The notes under the pieces are model-generated. The model did no database searches. It had not been told where the DNA came from and worked only from the letters and a program-made list of their open reading frames with translations. A program made the translations under genes and the position numbers. This document shows positions 53,929-64,000 of a DNA stretch of 64,000 nt, in pieces (position 1 is the stretch's first letter; the number at the start of each line of letters is the position of its first letter). Origin of the DNA: Sepioteuthis lessoniana (lineage: Eukaryota; Mollusca; Cephalopoda; Myopsida; Loliginidae); assembly GCA_963585895.1 (NCBI GenBank), contig OY757907.1:106010430-106074429 (forward strand). Reading direction: 5' to 3'.

Positions 53929-54205
53929 TGCATAATGGTTATAGGCATTGGTTCTCTAAACTTCTAAAAGAAACAATCATCTGGAGGTTGCAGGTTCAAT
54001 CCTGACTGCAGGTGAGTAACAATACAGGAATACTTAACATTTGTGCATAGTTATGGTTAATGGAATCAAAGCAAGTGATGTGGTTTGAAGTTCTGTATAG
54101 GTTCCCATGTTCAACAAGAAACACTTGAACAAGGCCGAAGGACACATCAACCAAAACATAGCAATAAAGATGAAGACAATTGTCCAAAAACCCTGAATGA
54201 TAACA
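53929..54205 (+). mobile_element. SINE-I: tRNA-headed repeat with hammerhead-like 3' end
   Basis: A-box-like TGCATAATGGTTATAGG and B box GCAGGTTCAATCCTGAC are about 55 bp apart. The 3' part from AACACTTGAACAAGGCCGAAGG to ACCCTGAATGATAA is the reverse complement of sequence at 53617-53720 and similar to 8521-8660. The hammerhead-like core here has lost CTGANGA (TTGAACA). No TSD is readable. Confidence 0.55.
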
Positions 54206-54389
54206 ATTACATAAAGTTATAATTGTTTACTAAGAATTATTATTAGTTGCTTGAAGTCAAAAAACTGTGTGCAAACAAATGACTGTTATTAAATAGGAAT
54301 AATTATCTAAAACTATATAATTATTAGCATTAGATAGGAATACTTGAAACCATACAACATTGTGAAAATTATTTGTATTAGATAGAAAT

Positions 54390-55102
54390 ACTTGATTGGT
54401 TTGGTTTGGTTTTATGACATATCAACCATTGTAGGTTATTTAATGTATATTACACATATATATTGAATGTAAAAATATATTAGATATATAATTTCAAAAC
54501 ACATTTTGTTGAGAACATTTTTAAATGAGCCTGAGCTCAATTTTTTGCACACAGCTAAATGGTTTCACTTATTTCTATCTAATAGGAATTTCTATTTACT
54601 CTTAATCATTTGCTTCTACACAGTTGAATATATTCAAGTATTGCTATCAAACACTAATAATTCAACAAAACATCAGACATTTGTTTATACACAGTTAAAT
54701 GACAAACAATTCTGTTTCAAGCAATTCAGTTTAGCATTGGTCATTTGTTTGCACTCATTTTAAATGTCAAAGTACAGAGTTTAAATGCTAAACATTTCTA
54801 TTTGACCCATAGATAGGACCCTATCTAGTGCTACCACTCCAGGCCAGAGTGAACCTGGGAGCAATGGCACTGAAGGAGTACTCCTTGTTCTTCAAAGCTC
54901 CAGCATTACTGAAGCCTCACCATCAGATTGTTTATTGTCATACCCAGAAAACTCTTTGGAGGGAACTTACCCCTTGGCAGAGATGTATTTAATGCATTCT
55001 ACAGCCCCAGCTGACTGAGCCAAAGGACACTCATTGGGGGAGTCTTACCACTCTGCAGAGATGCATTTGGTGTATTCTACAGGCCCAACCAAATGGGCCA
55101 GG
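54390..55102 (-). mobile_element. element D, long copy with duplicated 5' block
   Basis: (AAACC)-type tail complement, hairpin remnant, (AT)-rich insert, several AT modules, the full 5' half to CCCCAGCTGACTGAGCC. A second copy of just the last 70 bp then follows ('ggacactcattgggggagtc' to CCAACCAAATGGGCC). Confidence 0.82.
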
Positions 55103-56464
55103 AATACTTGATATCACATAACTATGTGCAAAGGACTTAAGAAAAAACTACACAAAAAATGTAAATATATGTGTATAATACATACAAATACCTAACCTTG
55201 AGGAATAAAATAATCCCAGTAGTTGGCATGTCATTAAAATCGATTAATCAATCAAAAGAAATATAATATGTAAGAAATATACAAATATTTGTTCTTGAAA
55301 AGAGATCTCCCAGAAAAATGAAATTCTTATCTTTTGTGGTTTTATAATATCTGATCATCTGTTCAATAAAATTTTGTTGCTCACAAAATATGATGAACAC
55401 GAATTTGTTTTGTGGTAACAAGTGTAGAGTAATTAAAAGTGTCCTTTTGTTGCCTCTTGTGATAAGACAGGTGATGCATTTTTGAACACACCTATTTCAT
55501 AATTCATACTGATAGAGGAGATCAGAAAATCTTGCATATGTTAAGAAAACAAAAAGAGAATACAGGAAGAATTAAAAACAAATACATACAAACCCCCAAA
55601 ACAAAAGAATGGAATCAAAGAAATTTCTGTAGAAACACATTAGAACTTAAAATGGTTTTGATGAGAGTCTGAGACTGATATTCAAAGGTGTCTCTCATAC
55701 CAAAGATAAGATTAAGGAATTTTGCTCAAAGAAGAATGTCTGGAATATTTTGATAAAAAAAAGTAGAAATTAGTTATTCACAATGCATAGAAAAACAGGG
55801 GCTGTGAGAGACATCAAAGGGAAATAACTGATCTTTGTGAAAGAATGTTGACAGATGAAAATGAAACATAGGCCTACAGCAAGATTGTTTGCACGATTCA
55901 AAATTGATAACGGACTTCTGAGGCCTTGTCTATAACTGACTCTTACACCTGTTCTCCCATTGAAGGTTTTAATTAAAAACATTTTTCTTTTTAAAGTTCA
56001 CTTTTAGTTAATAATTCATATTGGATTTCCCAGAGTTGTCTGGAGAGAAATTTATTTCTTTTTAAATACATTTATTTAAATATTTTAATAATAGGTTTTG
56101 GAATATTCAGGGGAAAATGCTTGAGGGCCTTTGTTTTTTTGCTTTTTTGTTTTGTTTTTTTAGCTGTGTGAAATTTGAGATTTAAGAAAAATGCATTATA
56201 TACATGAAAGACCAGAATCTGCTTCTAGAAATAATAATGTTGTTATCTTGACTTGATTTGTTATTAGATGAAACATTGTTCAAAGATTATTAATTTTTGA
56301 CTAGTACTTCTTTCTTTGTAATTTTAGTTGCAATGTTCAATTTCCACTATTTGCAAGATGTTGGTTGACTATCTGAATAGTTAAGGTGAAAAGTAAATAA
56401 AATTAAGATGATGGAGATATGACTTAAAAACTGATTATGGATACTTCAAGAAAGTTGTGATTTC
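55103..56464. other. no recognisable feature
   Basis: The longest stretch in the window without an identified repeat. It is AT-rich, and frames are short and lack known motifs. Confidence 0.5.
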
Positions 56465-56478
56465 TCCTTAACTGTAAA

Positions 56479-56737
56479 GTAAAGTTGAAGACCGTAGTTG
56501 AGGGCAACCAGAAGGCTCCCTTTTCAATAGTTATAACACTGAGGTGTAGGGAAGGGCACTACTCCTTTCCTCGAATTGCTCCACTTTACCCTTGATACGT
56601 ACCTTATATTGCTGAGTGTTAAGCATGGTGGTATCAAGTACCATTTTTAAAGTCTTTGGTATGACACGACCTGGGATTGAACCCAGGTCTCCTGGACCAT
56701 AGGCGAACTCACTACCCACTAGGCCAATGAGATGATT
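56479..56737 (-). mobile_element. SINE-C full-length copy with TSD
   Basis: B box (GGGATTGAACCC on +), body complete. Exact 14-bp duplication TCCTTAACTGTAAA at 56465-56478 and 56738-56751. The 62-codon minus frame (56531-56719) is repeat-derived. Confidence 0.93.
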
Positions 56738-56812
56738 TCCTTAACTGTAAAATAATAAATAAATCGATGTGTTAAGTTTTTATGATACTACATTCACAAA
56801 AGAGGCATGCTA

Positions 56813-57092
56813 AGCAAAATCGTCATCGTCACAGGAAATGGAATCATCAAACAGAGTTCAAATTCTGGACTAGATGGTTTGTATCTTTCTTTGTGCTAAT
56901 GCCCTTGCAAAAGGCATGAATCCATCTCTGCTTTCCCCGGCTATGGAAAGATAGTAGAGTTGACATGTTTTTTTAGCCTTGATTAGGTGACCTTTCTAGG
57001 TAAAGGAAAACTGAATTATAACTAGCTTTACTGCACTTAAAAATTGATCTTGTGTCACATTTTGCTCATGGTGGAGGGGTTGGGTAAAAACA
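56813..57092 (+). mobile_element. SINE-A, diverged copy
   Basis: A-box scrap, B box GAGTTCAAATTCTG, central domain 'aatgcccttgcaaaaggcat', 3' end GGAGGGGTTGGGTAAAAAC. Confidence 0.78.
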
Positions 57093-57500
57093 TTCACTTA
57101 AGATAAGTCTTGATTACTTTAGATATTACTATTGTATACAAGACTCAAGTTAATAATTTTTATACCTCTGTAAAAGAAAATTCCAATGTAGTATTGTTTA
57201 ATTTTAATAAGTTAATCAACCAGTTTGAGTTGTCAAAATGAGAAATTTCTTTGTTCTTGAAATGGTTGACAAGATAAATTGTGAGAAATTCCTTTATCTA
57301 GGGTTTTCCGCCTCTGGTAGTGAATAAAAAAAAAGATTGAAAATATTTTATTCATGGTATTGAAAGTAGTGAAAGTAATTATTATCTTGGAGCATGTGAT
57401 GAGTGACTTTGTGAACAGAATGTCATATAATGATATTCCCAATTCCAAGTGGTTAAAAAAAAGATTATCACACACACTAAGAATAAATGAAAATAATTGA

Positions 57501-58077
57501 TTGGTTTGGTTTGGTTTGTTTGGTTTTATGGCATATCAACCTTTGTAGGTTATTTAATGCCAAATCCATTTTTATGTAAATAATCTGTTCTATTGAAAAC
57601 AGTTCAGTTTAGCATAAGTACACAGTTCAATTATCAAAAACATTTCCATTTCAAACTATTTCAGCAGTTATATGTAATAATTCAGTTAAGTGTAAATACA
57701 GTTTTAATGTCAAAAAACAGTTCTATTTGAAATAATTCAGTTAAGCATAAGCACGCAGTTTAAGTGTAAGTACGGTTTAATTGTCAAAAACGTTTCTATT
57801 TCAAGCAATTTAGTTTACTCAATTCATTTTAGCATAAGTACGCTGTTAGTTCTATTCAACCCATAGATAGGTCCCTATCAGGTGCTACCACTCCGGGCCA
57901 GAGTGAACCTGGGGGCAATGGCAATGAAGGGGTACTCCGCATTCCCCAAAGCTCCAGCATTGCTGGAACCTCACCATCAGATTGTTTAATGTCATATCCA
58001 GGACACTCGTTGGGGTGGGGTCTTACGCCTCTGCAGAGGTGCAGTCAGTGTATTCTACAGCCCCAGCTGACTGGGCA
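57501..58077 (-). mobile_element. element D full-length copy (first of two)
   Basis: (AAACC)n tail complement, 3' hairpin (GGCATATCAACC ... GGTTATTTAATGCC), about five AT modules, and all 5' blocks ending CCCCAGCTGACTGGGC. Confidence 0.88.
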
Positions 58078-58526
58078 ATACACAGAGTTAAATGTTAAAC
58101 AGTTTTATTTCAGATAATTCAGTTCAGCATAAGTACACAGTTTAGATGCCAAAAACAGTTCTATTTCGAGCAATTCAGTTCAGCACTAGTACGCAGTTCC
58201 AATGTCAAAACAGTTCCATTTTAAACAATTCAGTTTAGCATAAATACGCAGTTTAAATGCAAAAATCATTATAGTGAAAGAAGCACGGTTTTGTTCTATT
58301 TAACCCATAGATAGGACCCTTATCACGTGCTACCACTCCGGGCCAGAGTGGACCTGGGAGCAATGACAATGAAGGGGTACTCCGCATTCCCCAAAGCTCC
58401 AGCATTGCTGGAACCTCACCATCAGATTGTTTAGTGTGATATCCAGGACACTCGTTGGGGGGGGGTCTTACCCCTCTGCAGAGAAGCAGTTGGTGTATTC
58501 TACACGCACTAGCCGACTGGGCAAAT
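58078..58526 (-). mobile_element. element D, head-to-tail second copy without tail
   Basis: Continues from the previous copy with AT modules ('ttcagcataagtacacag') and a second complete 5' half ending GCCGACTGGGC. It lacks its own 3' hairpin, so the pair resembles a dimer or a partial tandem duplication. Confidence 0.85.
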
Positions 58527-59432
58527 ATATGGGTGGGTTTTGTCTTTATAAAACACAACATTTTCAACAATTTCATTCACTGAATATCAATGACCAAGAT
58601 TTCTTTTTTTTGTTGCATTTTTGTCTCTTTAAATGAAATACCAAAAAATTAGAAACAACAATCAGATGATGTTTGATTCCATTTTTCACTTGAATATGGT
58701 ACTGACTCTACTACAAAGTAGTGTTTTGTCTCAACCTTTTTTTTACATTGCTATGTAACTTTGCTAACAAAAAAAAGGATGAGATGTTAGGTTAAATCAA
58801 AAAAATATTATCTAAATCTTTTTTCTCACCGATTCACTATATTTTCAAAGTTCTTGATCGAAATTTATGAGATTTAATGATGAAATTTGCTCTACACAGT
58901 GTAACACTGACAGTTTTGACCTTGTGAATAACTGTTTGGACTCTGTTACATGTTCTCTCAATGCAATTGTTTTTTTAAAAACATTTTTTAACTTGCAGTT
59001 AAAAACTACTTTAAAGGCAAGTTAGTTGAAAAGATTCATTTTGAACTTTCTGTGATGTCCCTATTTGATCTTTATTAAAGTAAAATTTACATTTGAAGAT
59101 AAAAATCACTAACATGATTAAGAGGTTGAATGGATTAGAAACAAAAAAAAAATGATTTGATTTTAGTTGCTTGTTGTTGATACTCAAGAAAAAGTACTAA
59201 ACACTAAAACATTCTTAACAGAAGATGCTGAAAAGTTATCTGACCAACCAATAAGTGAATGATGTTTTTTTGACAATAATTATTTGTGTATAATATGCCC
59301 TCTAACTTTGGACTTAGAAATATTGGTAAAAAAATTCTCATGTTTAAAACATGCTGACTTTTTTAATACTTGTAGCAATTAAATTTAACCTAAATTTACC
59401 ATTTGTTCAACTTTTTTTTGGTTTGTACTAAA
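58527..59432. other. no recognisable feature
   Basis: Unassigned AT-rich DNA. Confidence 0.5.
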
Positions 59433-59690
59433 CCTGACATGAGTATAATGGTTAGTGTTTGCCAATGGCCAGGGAGACCTTGGTTCAATAGCAGGTCAAG
59501 TCATACCAAAGACTCAAAAAATGGTACTTGATGCTACCTTGCTTAACACTCAGCATTATAAGGTAAGGATCAAGGGTAAAGTGGAGCAATCAAGGGAAAG
59601 GAGTAGTGCCCTCCACTACACCTTAGTGTTGTAGCTATTGAAAAGGGAGCCTTCGGGTCACACTCGACTAAGGGAGACAACTTTACTTAC
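59433..59690 (+). mobile_element. SINE-C copy
   Basis: A box GAGTATAATGGTTAGTG, B box TTGGTTCAATAGC, full body, CAACTTTACTTAC end. Confidence 0.87.
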
Positions 59691-59799
59691 ATCATGCTTT
59701 GAAAGACAAAATTTATGTAGAATTTAGGATAAATGCACAAGCATGTTCAACAAAAATGCAATCAGCTTGTTGCAAAAATAAGCACGAATTAGGAGAACC

Positions 59800-60059
59800 T
59801 GGCCACTGGCCTAAAGAGTAAAGTGTTTGCCAATAATCCGGGAGACTGGGTTTCAATCCCAGGTTGAGTCATACCAAAGACTCTAAAAATGGTACTTGAT
59901 GCCGCCTTGCTTAACACTCAGCATCATAAGGTAAGGATCAAGGGTAAAGTGGAGCAATCCAGGGAAAAGAGTAGCACCTTCCCCTATACATCAATGTAGA
60001 AGTTATTGAAAAAGGAACCTTTGGGTCACCCTCGGCTAAAGTTGCCAACTTTACTTTTA
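59800..60059 (+). mobile_element. SINE-C copy
   Basis: A box CTGGCCTAAAGAGTAAAGTG, B box GTTTCAATCCC, full body and CCAACTTTACTTT end, 110 bp after the previous copy. Confidence 0.87.
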
Positions 60060-60289
60060 TTTAGAAGAAAGAATATCATGAACAAACACACATTCTAGTG
60101 GATTAAAACACATGATTTTGGACTATAGACATAACTTACTTTAGGTCATCCAGTCCCAAATATGGTGAAGTATGTGGCTGTAAAAGAAATTAATTATATA
60201 GTTCATTGTGTGTGCTTAGCAACTTTAACTTTTGAGCTGAAAATTCTGGAAAAAACAGTGTGTTAAAGGAAAGCATATTGTTGCAAGGA

Positions 60290-60850
60290 AAATAACAGAC
60301 AAAATTTTAGAGTTAAATTTGTTTATTGCAAAACAAACAGAGGTTACGTGGTGTAGAATTTCTGGATGAGGACAGGAGGTGAATGGGTGAGGGTTCATTC
60401 TTTGTCCAGTATACTTGGTGGGAATTCCATGAGAAGAAGGTAGTCTTCTCTCCTCCTCAATGTTGTGTCGTGAATTGCTTTCAAGTCTGTGTGTGCCTCT
60501 TTTTTTTAGCTCTGCTGGGGAAAGAATCAGCTCTAGAAGGATTTGGGAGGAAGGTTTCTGATTTGTTAAAAAAAGATTTTTTTTGTGTTTATTTTTATAT
60601 TTTAACCAGATGGACGTGTGGAGATTACCTGTGCAGTGGAGATTACCTGCACAGCGAAGATTACCTGCACAGTGATGTGTTTTATTCATTTTGTAATAAG
60701 TTAATGTTCAGACAACATCTGGTTAATGTTACCTTTTTTTCAACTGAAACATATAATCTTTGGATTTTCTTCTCAAGTGTTTTGATTTATTTATCTATTT
60801 GTTTTGCTGGTGAGAGGGTATTAAATGTGTAAGTAAATCAAAAGAGATTT
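60290..60850 (-). mobile_element. LTR-like relic, family L5 copy 1 (tentative)
   Basis: Poly-A signal complement (TTTATTGC, about 60320). About 70 bp at 60598-60710 ('tttaaccagatggacgtgtg', then 'cattttgta') recur at 63899-63960. Three 18-bp units around GATTACCTGCACAG lie at 60621-60674. Two overlapping frames (60383-60832 plus, 60225-60689 minus) run through it, but neither shows a known domain. Fossil status and family are tentative. Confidence 0.35.
60621..60674. repeat. three tandem 18-bp units
   Basis: Units start at 60621, 60639 and 60657 (GAGATTACCTG...CAG type). The length is a multiple of three, so repeats appear in both overlapping frames (GDYL and CAGNL). Confidence 0.9.
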
Positions 60851-61479
60851 TGAACGAAATTGCATGACAAGTGCCTCTTATACACAAATGGTTACGGTAG
60901 TTTTTATTGAATGCTTTGAAAGGGTTAAATGAATGATGTACTAAGTGTGTTAACATTGTTTCTGTGAAAAAGTGGGTTGTCTCCACTGGTGCCAATTTGT
61001 ATGACAATGACATGTATGCTATTTGTTGCTGATAAAAATGTATAGACAATGGATGGTGATTATGTGGAAAAATAAGATTTTCTACCTGAAAAAATTGCTC
61101 TATCCAAAACAGTTATAATCCACCTTTGTTTCTAGGGAGACTTTCTTTTTGATTTTATGGCATAGTATGTACATTTCACTAGATTATTGTTTCTCAAAGT
61201 GGGTTCTGTTGAACCTCAGAACTCCATAAAAAACTTCTGCTGTGCCACAACAAAATGTCTCTTTTAATAAAATTAAATAAAAATATCTTCTAGAGAACAG
61301 TAACATCTATTTTCAAAATAATATAAGCCATGTATATCACTGCAAAAAGAAAAAGGTAAAAAAAATTAACTCAAAGATAAAATTTCCTTGTATCAATCAG
61401 CTGTTGATAAAATTTTGATAAATTTTTCACAAGAGTTACTAATAGAAATAGAACTGCTTTTTATTTTGTTTCATTTATT

Positions 61480-61805
61480 CTGTCTAAATGACAGCAAGTC
61501 TCTTCGGGTCTTTCGAAATCTAAGTATTCAAGCTGGTATTAAAAGTATTGTTGTGTGGATGGTCTCGAGTCTTCCTCTGATCTCTGCTTCTTTTAATCTC
61601 TTTTCCAGGCCTTTAAAGGCCATTCCAAGGGGACAGTCATATTCAATATCTTTTTTCAGCTCTCTAGCAAGATCCAGGTATTTGTCAATGTTTTTGCTTT
61701 CTTTTTCACTCTATGGTACACTGAAGCAGCAAAGTCAATGAGTTGGCAAGTAATTTTCTTCTTATTGATTAACACTAGGTCTTGTCTTCTGGCTGGGTGT
61801 TTCTA
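61480..61805 (-). mobile_element. R4/R2-like LINE C-terminal fragment
   Basis: Minus strand in shifting frames: PEDKT, VLINKKKI, LIDFAASVYHRVKKK, FKGLEKRLKEAEIRGRLETI. This is the restriction-like-endonuclease tail seen at 30400-30600 and 31760-32044. Confidence 0.7.
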
Positions 61806-61838
61806 TCAATTGTAATTATCTCCCTACAACCTGGGCTA

Positions 61839-62232
61839 GTCAGCTGGGGCTGCAGAATACACAGACTGCATCTCTTCAGAGGGGTGAGACTCCCCCAATG
61901 AGTGTCCTGGATATGGCTCTAAACAATCTTATGGTGAGGCTCCAGTAATGCTGGAGCTTTAGGGAATGTAGAGTACCCCTTTATTGCCATTGCTCCCAGG
62001 TCCAATCTGGCTCAGAGTGGTAGCACCTGAAAGAGTCCTATTTATGAGTCAAATAAAACTAAACTGTGTACCTATGTTAAACTGAATTGTTTGACAGAAC
62101 TATTTTAACATTTAAACTGTGTATTTATGCTAAACTGAATTGTTTGAAATAGAACAGTTTATATGTATAAAGATGGATTTGGCATGAAATAACCTACAAT
62201 GATTGATATGCCATAAAACCAAACCAAACCCT
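61839..62232 (+). mobile_element. element D copy
   Basis: CTAGTCAGCTGGGGCTGCAG 5' end, all central blocks, two AT modules, 3' hairpin and (AAACC)n tail. Confidence 0.87.
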
Positions 62233-62823
62233 ACAACCTTCACTCTTTAGAAAAGAAGATAAAAAAGAGACTATCATGGCATCTTCAAAATAAATGCACA
62301 TTTAACTTAATCTCCTCATTTGTACTATATTTTATCTTCCCACATGCTGGGGAACATTCCTTTTCCAGGCCTACTATTTTCTTTAGAATTATCCACATAG
62401 CCATAACAGCTAGTATTAGGTGATTTATTTGTATCCCGTATCATTGTAATGGATAACGAGTTGAATAATAGGTTAGAACTTGCAATTAATTGAAGAAGTC
62501 TGAGTCAGATAAGCTTGAAAAAGCTTTATTCAACTAAGAACTGGTCTTGAAGGTAGTCACGGATAGAATGGCTCTTGCCAGTCATCTAAACAAAGGGGAA
62601 CAATTCATTCCCAGAAAGTAAGGGAGATTATATAGTTCTTTCCTTTATCACCACAATCATTATATTAAATGTTGATTTTTTCAGGCATTTTTTTAAAACA
62701 ATTTTTGTTAAAAATAGGGCAACAGGTCTCCCCATGAAAAAGTAGATTTAAATTTCTTCTTTTTTGAAAAAGTGAATAAGGGATATTTGATAATATAAGT
62801 TTGGAAACTATTGCTCTAGATTA

Positions 62824-63489
62824 TCATTTTTTGGTGAGGCTGAGAACTTTTCTCTAGCTCACATATATATTGATTTTTCAGACAATTTTCCCTGTCTTTA
62901 TTGTCTTTATCAAAATATTTTAGATGCCTTGCTCTCTCACTTTTTCTTCTTTGGGTATTTGGTACATTCAATCACCTTCTGGGAATGTTGAACAGAATCT
63001 ATTATTTCATTCACTAGTGTATGATCAAATAAAAGGTTCTGTTTGATATTTCCAGAAGGTTACTAAATGTGACAGATATCCGAGGAAGGCTGGAAGGTAT
63101 AGCAGCAGAAATATTAGGATAAAAGACAAGGGAGCTGGTCTGAAAAAAAAATCAATGTATAATTATAGCAACATCTCATTTCAAAAATTCAGACACTCAC
63201 CTCCAAACCATGTGTTATATCTCCATGAATACATTTTAAAAGTAAAGCTGAATCAAGTAGACATAAAACTATTAGAAAGCATTTATTGGGATTGACTAGT
63301 ATTATTTTATGATGAGTTTTACTATATCTTATTATTATTGCTTTTTAACTTGCAATTGGTACATTCTTTACTTATGGCCTGTTGGTTGTGTTTTGGAGTG
63401 TTATAACATACAATGAGAAAAAACTTCATTTAACACAAGACAAACAAGGAACATCTAATATTTAAACAATTTTTATAAAACAAAAACCG
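62824..63489. other. no recognisable feature
   Basis: Unassigned AT-rich DNA. Confidence 0.5.
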
Positions 63490-64000
63490 TCAACTTGGAT
63501 TTGAATGTTCAGAAGTTCCCCTTTGCAAGTAGTAAATTTTCGAAGTGGTGGAAAGTCAGATATCAAGAAAAAAGGGGAAAGGAGGAGAATGTTTTTAAAG
63601 AGTACTTATTCCTTTTTCTTTTCTTTTCTTTTCTTCTCTTTCTTTTATGGTCAAGCAGTGGAACTAGCAGAAAGGTAGTTTCGGCTCTTAACTCACGGGC
63701 GGACGTTACTTCTCTACTGGTTATCGTATTTACGTGCTTCTTTGGGTCTCTTTTGTCCTCACTGACTCGGTTCACAGAAAACCTGAGTATTTATCTCTCT
63801 CCACCGGCTCCAAATTCGCCACTCCAAAATCCTTCTAATTTTGGCGCAACCGCTTCCCATTGGCTACTTTACTTTTTATTATTTTTCTTTTTTTTCTGAT
63901 TTTTAACCGGATGGATGCGTGGAGCCATATGCATGGCGACGCGTTTATACATTTTGTATGTGGCAGCCGATGACTCAAGATCCGGTTGGGAGTTTTATTG
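63490..64000 (-). mobile_element. LTR-like relic, family L5 copy 2 (tentative, runs off window)
   Basis: GC-rich block at 63655-63870 with CCATTGGC-type motif, then the 'tttaaccggatggatgcgtg' segment shared with 60.6 kb. The 134-codon plus frame at 63495-63899 has no known domain. The element is cut by the window end. Confidence 0.35.

Larger units (their letters stand above)
61187..62815. mobile_element. hAT-like element carrying nested repeats (candidate)
   Basis: 8-bp duplication CTAGATTA at 61179-61186 and 62816-62823. The ends resemble hAT termini (left TTGTTTCTCAAAGTGGG; right, reversed, AGCAATAGTTTCCAAAC). The interior holds an R4-like LINE fragment and an element D. No transposase is recognisable, so it is a non-autonomous or heavily decayed copy. 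Confidence 0.5.

Noticed and set aside
60225-60832. Overlapping 149- and 154-codon frames as host genes
   Set aside because: Opposite strands, no domain, low-complexity pieces, and overlap with an LTR-like relic.
63495-63899. 134-codon plus-strand frame as a membrane protein gene
   Set aside because: Hydrophobic runs come from T-rich low-complexity DNA; the same block recurs at 60.6 kb as a repeat.

Overview
This window looks like intergenic or deep-intronic DNA from a repeat-rich animal genome, most probably a coleoid cephalopod (octopus-like). That assignment is an inference. It rests on several tRNA-headed SINE families sharing a central block like the published octopus/squid SINEs (OK/OR and Ceph-SINE types), on RTE-like and R4/R2-like LINEs, on Penelope-like and mariner relics, on dense (AT)n, (ATCT)n, (CA)n and (GA)n tracts, and on the lack of any convincing host exon. 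No open frame reads as an intact host protein. The recognisable frames are transposon remnants or microsatellite translations. No host tRNA, rRNA or CRISPR array was found.

Main repeat families, with working names used below. SINE-A (about 290 bp) and SINE-B (about 170-230 bp) have tRNA-like A and B boxes and share a central domain. SINE-C (about 250 bp) has a different tRNA-like head and body. Element D (about 300-700 bp) carries a variable internal module and ends in a hairpin plus (AAACC)n tail that it shares with SINE-B. SINE-G (two copies) joins a Ser/Leu-tRNA-like head to a near-perfect hammerhead ribozyme. SINE-I is a further tRNA-headed repeat with a hammerhead-like 3' end. There are four RTE-like LINE copies with (ATG)n tails, three R4/R2-like LINE pieces with (TAA)n tails, and several internally deleted mariner/Tc1 elements. 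hAT-like ends, a 74-bp minisatellite and several solo LTR relics complete the set.

Layout. 0-5 kb: microsatellites and old repeat scraps. 5-14 kb: SINE-G copy 1 with its ribozyme, D, C and A copies, and the minisatellite (10.4-11.0 kb). 14.5-22.5 kb: mariner and Tc1-like deletion derivatives, a long-stem hammerhead (18.2 kb), a SINE-B dimer and a GC-rich LTR relic. 23-26 kb: solo LTRs and D. 26-32 kb: a LINE stack in which an R4-like element holds an RTE copy, a SINE-A and a hammerhead-bearing inverted-repeat insert. 32-46 kb: SINEs, a second mariner deletion derivative, RTE, solo LTRs and D. 47.2-50.5 kb: a concentration of hammerhead motifs (two inverted pairs, SINE-G copy 2, and the 3' end of a Penelope-like element that still encodes a GIY-YIG domain). 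51-64 kb: LTR relics, two RTE insertions (one with a twin-priming inversion), D and C copies, and a hAT-like element carrying other repeats.

The most notable signal is the repeated occurrence of hammerhead ribozyme cores in at least five unrelated-looking repeat families. Within SINE-G, two copies show a compensatory base-pair swap in stem II. All annotation is from reading the sequence only. Repeat boundaries without a stated target-site duplication (TSD) are approximate.
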